Shown here piece by piece: positions 57,141-64,000 of a stretch of DNA of 64,000 bases. A program made the translations under genes and the position numbers. Source of the DNA: Sternotherus odoratus. Lineage: Eukaryota > Chordata > Testudines > Kinosternidae. Each line of letters opens with the position of its first letter. Positions within the stretch are counted from its first letter, which is position 1. Where the stretch lies: NCBI GenBank assembly GCA_032164245.1, contig JAVMKO010000005.1:48066193-48130192 (forward strand). Reading direction: 5' to 3'. Below the pieces are notes generated by a model. It searched no databases and had not been told where the DNA came from. It worked only from the letters and a program-made list of their open reading frames with translations.

Positions 57141-58082
57141 TTACTGTGGTCATGAGGGCCATCTAAGCTCCTGCACAGAATCCTATGGATATCATCTCAA
57201 CCGTTCTTGAACAGATCCGGTCACACTGCTATCAGGTGGGAATAAATCAGACTGAGGGTAGACGCGGTATTTGCGGAGCATCTTATGGCCAAAATGTAGC
57301 CAAATATTCACTGTTCCTCCTTGTTTTCCATCACGTCAGCGGAAGGAGCAAAAGCACATGGTGTGTTAAAGCAGGTTCTACATTCTGCAGCCAAGTTTAA
57401 CGCCCTGGGTTGGGCCTGACCTGGCACACACGCAAATCCATAGACAAGGTCTTGTGAATTTCATTGGCCAGTGAATCGGTCTCTTAGTGAATGTAACTAT
57501 GTCTCCCTCTAGTGGCAAGCCCAAGAGAGACTACGAGCAACTCACTGACAGGGCCACTAGCAGAGTTTCCGCTCCCTTAGCACAAGTGGTGGGGTATCAA
57601 GTGTTTGGTGCTACCGCTCTGATCCCCTGTGATGGCCATGCCGTGGTACAGATGCCTCCATGGAACATTGAAGTCGAAGATTCCTGAATAAACCAGGCTG
57701 AGGAGCATTCTGGAGACAGATATTTTAATGAACATTTTCCATGCAGTTCTCAGGATGTTTCCGTTCTATTCAGGGAGTCTTCTGAGGGTATCTATTTAAC
57801 TCCTGCAGCACCTGCCTGGCTGTCTGCATTGGTTGCAGGTAAACTATCTGCCTTACAGTAACACCACTGCATTACACTTCAGTTCCCATTTCCAGTCAAG
57901 CTCAAGTCTGATGTAGGGCAGGGTGTGTATTTCTATCATGATCCTTCATATTTTTTATTCTTTCCATGTCAAGTGGCTCAGTGACTCCTCAGCACTGCAT
58001 AGGAGGGTGCTCTTTTATACAGTGCAAGGTGAAAGGTGCTACTGGCTGCCATGAGGTGTGACTTGGATCCAAAGGCAATCAC
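57141..58082. other. Unassigned sequence
   Basis: No gene. CCACTAGAGGGAG on the minus strand near 57502-57515 resembles a CTCF core with mismatch. Nothing else recognised. Confidence 0.35.
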
Positions 58083-59478
58083 ATAGAATCATAGAATCAT
58101 AGAATATTAGGGTTGGAAGGGACCTCTGGAGGTCATCTAGTCCAACCTCCTGCTTAAAGCAGGACCAATCCCCAACTAAATCATCCCAGCCAAGGCTTTG
58201 TCAAGCCTGACCTTAAAAACCTCTAAGGAAGGTGATTCTACCACCTCCCTAGGTAACCCATTCCAGTGCTTCACCACCCTCCTAGTGAAAAAGTTTTTCC
58301 TAATATCCAATCTAAACCTTCCCAACTGCAACTTGAAACCATTACTCCTTGTTCTGTCATCTGGTACCACTGAGAACAGTCTAGATCCATCCGCTTTAGA
58401 ACCCCCTTTCAGGTAGTTGAAAGCAGCTATCAAATCTCTCCTCAGTCTTCTCTTCTGAAGACTAAACAATTCCAGAGGTAACAAAGAGTCCTGTGGCACC
58501 TTAAAGACTAACTAAAGTATTGAAGCATAAGCTTTCGTGGGCTAATACCCACTTCGTCGGATGCAAGCAGAGCTTATGCCTCAATACTTTAGTTAGTCTT
58601 TAAGGTGCCACAGGACTCTATGTTACCTTTGCTATTCAAGACTAACACGGCTACCTCTCTGATTCTAAACAATCCCAGTTCTCTCAGCCTCTCCTCATAA
58701 GTCATGCGTTCCTGGCCCCTAATCATTTTTGTTGCCTTTCTCTGGACTCTTTCCAATTTTTCCACATCCTTCTTGTAGTGTGGGCCCCTAAACTGGACAC
58801 AATACTTCAGATGAGGCCTCACCAATGTTGAATAGAGGGGAACGATCACATCCCTCGATCTGCTGGCAATGCCCCTACTTATACAGTCCAAAATGCCCTC
58901 TTGTCAACAAGGGCACACTGTTGACTCATATCCAGCTTCTCATCCACTGTAACCCCTAGGTCCTTTTCTGCAGAACTGCTGCCTAGCCATTCGGTCCCTA
59001 GTCTGTAGCAGTGCATGGGATTCTTCCGTCCTAAGTGCAGGACTCTGCACTTCTCCTTGTTGAACCTCATCAAATTTCTTTTGGCCCAATCCTCTAATTT
59101 GTCTAGGTCCCTCTGTATCCTATCCCTACCCTCCAGTGTATCTACCACTTCTCCTAGTTTAGTGTCATCTGCAGTCCACACCATCCTCCAGATCGTTGAT
59201 AAAGATATTGAATAAAACCGGCCCCAGGACTGACCCTTGGGGCACTCCGCTTGATACCAGCTGCCAACTAGACATGGAGCCATTGATCACTACTTGTTGA
59301 GCCCAACGATCCAGCCAGCTTTCTATCCTTCTTATGGTCCATTCACCCAGCCCATATTTCTTTAACTTGCTGGCAAGAATATTGTGGGAGACCGTATCAA
59401 AAGCTTTGCTAAAGTCAAGGAACAGCACATCCACTGCTTTCACAGACCTCATTAAAGCCAATGGATGCCCCACGTATC
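58083..59478 (-). mobile_element. CR1 LINE with partial reverse transcriptase, split by a Penelope-like insertion
   Basis: The longest CR1 copy here. On the minus strand it holds part of the reverse transcriptase: [16 protein letters not shown] and [20 protein letters not shown] (about 59250-59430), then [16 protein letters not shown] with the DD pair of the catalytic box (A/YADD; here TADD), [20 protein letters not shown], and the ORF2 C-terminus (58176-58460). It ends in the 3' UTR and an ATAGAATC repeat tail at 58083. Reading frame shifts occur near 59170-59280 and 58890. The 5' end is truncated near 59478. A Penelope-like insertion lies at 58476-58664. Not functional: it lacks the endonuclease and ORF1. 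Confidence 0.96.
58476..58664. mobile_element. Penelope-like insertion made of two inverted copies
   Basis: A 189-bp insertion into the CR1, with target duplication CTAAACAATTCCAG (58462-58475) and CTAAACAATCCCAG (58665-58678), 13 of 14 matching. Its left arm (58476-58533) and right arm (58571-58628) are near-perfect inverted copies of the common Penelope-like tail (AGAGTCCTGTGGCACCTTAA). The part between has AAGCTTTCGTGGGCTAATACC and CACTTCGTCGGATGC; on the minus strand this gives CCGACGA..GAAA, a hammerhead-like order with changed core bases. The right side continues to GACTAACACGGCTACC. Confidence 0.92.
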
Positions 59479-60055
59479 CTCAAGACATGGAGCAATCAAG
59501 ACCCTTTATGTAGCAGAACCAGCTGGGGACAGCGGGGCTGCTGCCCAAGGCAGTAGGCCAGGTAGCAAGTCAGAGCTAAGCCATATGGATGGAGTAGTTA
59601 CCCTGGCTGCAAATGGAGGGGCTAGATTATCAGCTGCAGGCTGAGCATCTTGGAGGCAGAAAGCCAGAGAAGGAATTAGGAGCATGGTTCTGAGAGGAAG
59701 CAGGGCTTCTTGGGCACAGAACTTGCTGGAGTGGCAGACGTGGGGATTTCTGAACAAGGAAACTCTTTGCTGCTGTTTGTTTCAACGTGTTTGAGGAAAC
59801 AGAGCTTTCTGTATCTTTTTTTGCAAAGAAACAAGGTGACGAAAAGAACAGACCCGTCTGCTAGCACCGATTTTTTGTCCTAACAGAAACAACCCTGAAA
59901 GGCCTGAATTTTGGCGAACTGTTTGGGCCAAAGGGGCAGAAATGTATTCGAGTCCCACAATTAGGTAGGTCTGGAAGAGCCAAGATGGAAAAAGAAAAGA
60001 TCAGCTGTATGGCAGCGTCGGGCTAGATTCTGACTTCTGCATAATTCTGTTGGTG
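59479..60055. other. Unassigned sequence
   Basis: Nothing recognised. Confidence 0.4.
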
Positions 60056-60580
60056 CAGGGGTGGGCAGCATCTTTTTGGCCCAAGGGCAGCATCTGGGTA
60101 TGGAAATTGTATGGCGGCCCATGAGTGCCTGGTGGGGGAGGAGGACTCTCTGGAGTGTAGCATGATGGGGCTCTATAGGGGATGTTACCAAGGTAGGGGG
60201 AGGACCCTACGGGGCGGTACTGGGGACTCCTAAAAGCCCTGCCGGGAGTGATACCATGGGCGGAGGTGCCCTAGCTGGGATGGGTGCAGCCCTGAGCAGT
60301 TTTGAGGCTCTCGAGGGTGGGGCCATAGAAGGCCGGGAGTGGATTGGAAACAGCGCGGTGAAGTCGCACCTGCGCAGTGTGGCTCTGTGTGCCGGAATAC
60401 GTGTTCATCAAGGGAATTGTGAGTCGGGGGCTGGGGAGCACTGGGCAGGCGGTCAGAGGCTTGCCAGACAGGCGGAGTGGGGCAAACCCCTTATCCCGCC
60501 CCCAGGCGGAAGCTTGAGGGCTGGATCCAAATGTTTGATGGTCCGGAAGCAGCCTATGGGCTGTAGTTTGCCCACCCCTG
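60056..60580. mobile_element. hAT-type mini-element (CAGGGGTGGGCA family)
   Basis: A 525-bp element with ends CAGGGGTGGGCAGCATC and GTAGTTTGCCCACCCCTG. I saw no clear 8-bp duplication (TGTTGGTG against CATTAGCG), so one edge may be altered. The ends are of the same family as the one inside the pseudogene at 4660. Confidence 0.82.
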
Positions 60581-60764
60581 CATTAGCGTCACGGAAGGGG
60601 CGATTCTGGTGAGACTGCGGTTCTGGCTCCCGGTATCCACAAGGGTTCCAGGAGGATGCACCTGGTCTTTAGACAGAGAATGATACAGCCCGGTCTCTAT
60701 AGCTGGTACATGTCTCATGCCTTTGACATATATTGCCTCTTGAGGGGAGGCCCGGTGGTTTGTA

Positions 60765-60825
60765 AGGAATGGGCCAAATCCTCAGCTGGTGTGAATCAGT
60801 GCTGCTGAATTCAGTTCTGAAGCCG
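60765..60825. repeat. Palindromic MITE-like repeat, half copy
   Basis: GGGCCAAATCCTCAGCTGGT followed by GTGAATCAGTGCTGCTG. Confidence 0.5.
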
Positions 60826-60989
60826 AGCTTCCGCCTGTGAGGTGAACAGTTGGCAGCAACTGGGTATTTTGCGTGTGTTACCTTGGCTACGAATCGCCAA
60901 TGACTCGCTGAAGCGGGGAGACTTTACAGGACCCGTGAGGGATGCCCTGGGCTGGCCCTCCCCGTCAGCAGGAAATAGAACCCTTTGAG

Positions 60990-61300
60990 CTGTGCCCCAG
61001 AGAAAGGACGACCCCTCAATGTGATATATTTAATAAAACGAGACCAAAAATAATAATAAAAAAGAGGCCGATGCACGGGAAGGTAATGCGTTCATTTGAA
61101 TAATGGGCAAAATCAAATTAATTCTACATTAAATAGTTCTGAATAAAGGGTTTAAGTCAGCAGTTTCAAACTTGTTTTCCTTAATTACTTTCTGTGTTTA
61201 ATGTCATTAAGAAGATTAAAAATTCATTAACAAGAGTAGTAAAGTGGCAAATCAGTAAAGCTATCACTCCAGGTTAAAAACTCCGCTGAGGTTGACACTT
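60990..61300. promoter_or_regulatory. Candidate conserved noncoding block, homeodomain-motif rich
   Basis: AT-rich with many TAATT/ATTAA words (ATCAAATTAATTCTACATTA, TTCCTTAATTACTTTC, AAAATTCATTAACAAG). Repeat-free. A classical texture of developmental enhancers, but not proof. Confidence 0.33.
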
Positions 61301-62184
61301 TGTACACTTCCACAGGCGCTGGGGGGAACGTTTGCCAGGGGCCAGAGGTGGCTCCGAGGGGGACGCGTGCTGCAGCCGTGGCAAAGAGAAAGGCACCACC
61401 AACGAGCGTTGGCAAGGCCGTGGCAACCGCTTTAACCATTAACTAAGCAAGACAGAAGGCAGCATTTATCGAAAGGGCCCGGGAAAGCATGGCAGTATAA
61501 CCGCCGAATATGGCACGCATCAGAAACAGACTCAAGCATGGAGAATGGCAGATATTATGAAGCACTAAGGCGTGTTAAGGCAATCCAATTGCTCGACCGG
61601 CTGGATGTCCCTCGCCCTCGAAGTCTGAATAAACAGAGGACTCTGGCCACATGGAATGCTGCCTCTTCCAGTGGGCTGCTCCAAGAGGACTAGGTGCAGA
61701 GCCTTGTTTCTCTTTAACGCTGAATGATGTAAAGAAACTGCTAGAAACACTTCCCAATAGGGCTATAAACTGCGGGGAAGAATGCGGCAAGGCTCCGACC
61801 CAGGTCCCTGACTCCAGTCCAGTGGTCTGTCCGCTAGGCTTCCTTGATTAGGAAAATCATGGCCAGCCCCATGTGTTCAAAACTCTTGAGTCAGGTTCCC
61901 CCAAATCCTGAGAGATTTGGTTTCAAAATCGTGAGATTTTAAAACGAATAATAAATGCGGGGTCCTTTTTATTTGCCCTCTGGGTCTGAAGCCACGAGGG
62001 TTCATGGTTTCAGGTTTGTCACGGCAGCCAGGAGGGCTCAAAATGCCTTTTTCTTCTCTCAGGAAAGCACGTGGCCCCAGGGCCTGGGGCTTTAAGAAAA
62101 CACCAAACAACACACGACGCACAATAAAGTTGTGAGAGTGTGAGGGACACAAAGGGAGCTCGAGAGGGGATTATAATCTACAGA
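61301..62184. other. Unassigned sequence
   Basis: Nothing recognised. Confidence 0.4.
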
Positions 62185-62395
62185 GGCATGTGAACCGAGT
62201 GGATCGAGCACAGGACTGGAACTGGGGGGACTGTTCCTGACTCTGCCCCTGGCCCACCGGGTGACCTTGGACAAGTCACATCCCCTCCATGCCTCAGTTT
62301 CCCCTGCTACAAAATGTGGATGATGATCCTGCCCTCCTGTATAAAGTGCTTTGAGAGCTGCTGATGAAGAGCTAGGTGTTATTATCACAGCCAGC
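62185..62395 (+). mobile_element. MIR-type SINE, near full length
   Basis: Sense order: GTGGATCGAGCACAGGACTG, CTGACTCTGCCCCTGGCCCA, GTGACCTTGGACAAGTCACA, GCCTCAGTTTCCCCTGCTAC, AGTGCTTTGAGAGCTGCTGA. Confidence 0.93.
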
Positions 62396-62719
62396 AGACA
62401 TGAGGCCGAAGCAAAACCTGCTATGCAAATGCCCCTGACCGTGAATTCAGCACAGCTCCTATCTCTGTGACGCACCAACCAGAAGCCCGGGGTCTCAGAG
62501 CCTCCAGATGTTGCAGGGTTTGAAATCTGGGTCTGGTAACTAGGAACTAGAGAGTACATCAAAAAGCAGAAATGATTCAGTGACATATGGCAGAGAGCAA
62601 AATCCATTCTAGCCATGACATCTGGCGCAGCATACAACTGATAATACCGTGCACTTCATTAGAGTCTGTCATCCACGCCTCTGAAAGAACTTTTCTAACG
62701 TTAATGAATGAAACTTCCC

Positions 62720-62870
62720 CAATGCTCTCGGAGGAAGGGAAGTGTGTTAAACATGGGGAAACTGAGGCACCAAAAAGCGATTGCATGTATTGCCCAAAGC
62801 TATGCAGGGATTGGGTTTCTGAACCAGGAAGGGAGCCCGGATGACCTGGGGCCCTGCCCCATGCTCTCAT
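62720..62870 (-). mobile_element. MIR-type SINE fragment
   Basis: ACATGGGGAAACTGAGGCAC and ATTGCCCAAAGCTATGCAGG are antisense MIR phrases. Confidence 0.7.
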
Positions 62871-63967
62871 CATGAGGCCATAAAGAGCAGAAGCTGTTCC
62901 CACCAAGGTGGATGGTGGAAATGACTCTAACTATGGTTCCTGGTGGAAAGAAGAAACAGACGAGAGGCTCACAATGGTCCCTTCTGGCCTCGAACTCTCC
63001 AAATAAGGGCCCAGCCTGTGACAGGCTGAGCAGTCTCAGCTCCCTCTCAGATCAATGGGAGATGAAGGTGCTCAGTACATCACTGCATGAGACTGAATGG
63101 CATGGGCCATTGGGTGATTTCTTCCCTGGAGTCTTGTTTCTTTCTTCCCAGAGGGCTCAGCGTCTGTGATCAGACCAGGGCCTCTCCTGTCTCCTTGGGA
63201 ACAGAAACACCATGTTTACAGACCGAGAGGTGAGGAAATCAGGATCCACTTCCTGAGGTGTTGCCTGGTCTTTATTTCTCCCAGCTCGTGGTGTTATGCC
63301 AGCAGTAATTCATTGGTGTGTGTGAGAGATAGAGAGAGTGAGCGCAAATCTGCTCTGATTAGGGTGAGTATGGATACTAGTATTCATGGGCTACGTCCTT
63401 AGCTGTAGTGAATGGACATCGCTCCATGGGCCCGTGTGCAACCGGCCTGCTCTTGTGAGGTTCTGAAGGACCTCTGCTCCGACTGACTTTGTAAAGACAC
63501 CGCAATGGAGCTCCACCCGTTTACACTGGGGAAGAGCTGACCCTGGATACGTATTTGTGTGTCCTATCTATGTATATGCAGTCTTCATGGGTCTTTTAGT
63601 GCCACCAGGAGCCAAAATAACACAAGATCCATTGGACCAGGACACTTCAGTAGGTGGACGTGGAAATGCCACAAGCAGACCAGAGCTTATTTGAGCTTGT
63701 CCTATAAATAACCCCTGAAAACAACAAAAATCTAGTAATGCCCGTAGAGAAAGAATTGCAGCTGAGGAGACTTGTGGGTTTGTTTGGGCTTCCCCAAGCT
63801 CTTCACAAGCACCCAGGTGGTTTTCGGGTGCTTGCTGAGACACCTCTAACAGGCCCTGATTTTTAGAGGGCAGGTGCTTAACAGGTTCTGAGAACTAGGC
63901 CCCTTCCAGGCATCACAAGGTGGGTACATCCGGACCGAAGCACTAAAATCACTTGTCTCTGTTGCAG
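62871..63967. other. Unassigned sequence
   Basis: Nothing recognised. Confidence 0.4.
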
Positions 63968-64000
63968 ATCTTGACTGTGGGCTTCCTTCTGGCTCCTGGG
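63968..64000 (+). other. Possible start of an exon at the window edge
   Basis: CTTGTCTCTGTTGCAG (ending 63967) is a good splice-acceptor shape, and the next 33 bases are open in one frame (ILTVGFLLAPG) and another. Too short to assign; a chance acceptor is equally plausible. Confidence 0.15.

Noticed and set aside
1..64000. CRISPR array, operon, plasmid or phage features
   Set aside because: All tandem arrays seen are eukaryotic satellites without spacers; no bacterial gene organisation is present.
1..64000. tRNA or rRNA genes
   Set aside because: MIR copies include tRNA-derived segments, but no intact tRNA or rRNA was recognised.

Overview
The window looks like nuclear DNA of a reptile, most probably a turtle (a crocodilian is the main alternative). 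Evidence: CR1 LINE fragments ending in the ATTCTATG-type 3' terminus, Penelope-like fragments with the 'GGTGCCAC...' tail, abundant MIR-type SINEs, many hAT-type non-autonomous transposons with 8-bp target duplications, and GATA/GGAT microsatellites. I find no bacterial, phage or plasmid signature. I recognise no intact host protein-coding gene; the open frames across the window are short and without family resemblance, except those inside transposable elements.

Layout. 1-3.6 kb: a CR1 3' tail, a hAT mini-element (1374-1502), a GC-rich patch, then a 36-bp minisatellite (2629-3419, decaying to about 3650). 3.65-7.4 kb: a decayed transposase pseudogene of the ZMYM1-like hAT type, with two plausible N-terminal exons, interrupted by a 549-bp hAT mini-element and a Penelope-like fragment. 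7.4-15 kb: a Penelope-like fragment, MIRs, one CR1, palindromic repeats and otherwise unmarked DNA. 15-20.5 kb: a candidate conserved block, two related solo LTRs (16027-16926 and 19905-20516), and a MIR split by a CR1. 21-25.5 kb: MIR, CR1, AT-rich repeats, a purine tract, a GGAT repeat and a hAT mini-element. 25.5-31 kb: mostly unique, including candidate conserved noncoding blocks and a long GATA array. 31-37 kb: a hAT mini-element with perfect target duplication, a 194-bp segment repeated 4.06 kb away inside another hAT-like element, and CR1. 37-49 kb: unique sequence, candidate enhancer-like blocks, a hAT mini-element at 42.3 kb, a perfect CTCF-core match at 46.6 kb and a palindromic MITE-like repeat. 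49-57 kb: AT-rich dispersed repeats, a MER5-like hAT, two tandem arrays and MIRs. 58-64 kb: a CR1 carrying reverse-transcriptase motifs, interrupted by a 189-bp inverted-pair Penelope insertion with a 14-bp target duplication; a hAT mini-element; an AT-rich homeodomain-motif block; MIRs.

The window therefore reads as an intergenic or deep-intronic stretch. Its recognisable biology is transposable-element history (hAT, CR1, Penelope-like, LTR, MIR), some of which brings regulatory-type motifs (CTCF-like cores in LTRs, E-boxes in a minisatellite). The proposed conserved blocks rest on composition and motifs only and need alignment to other genomes.
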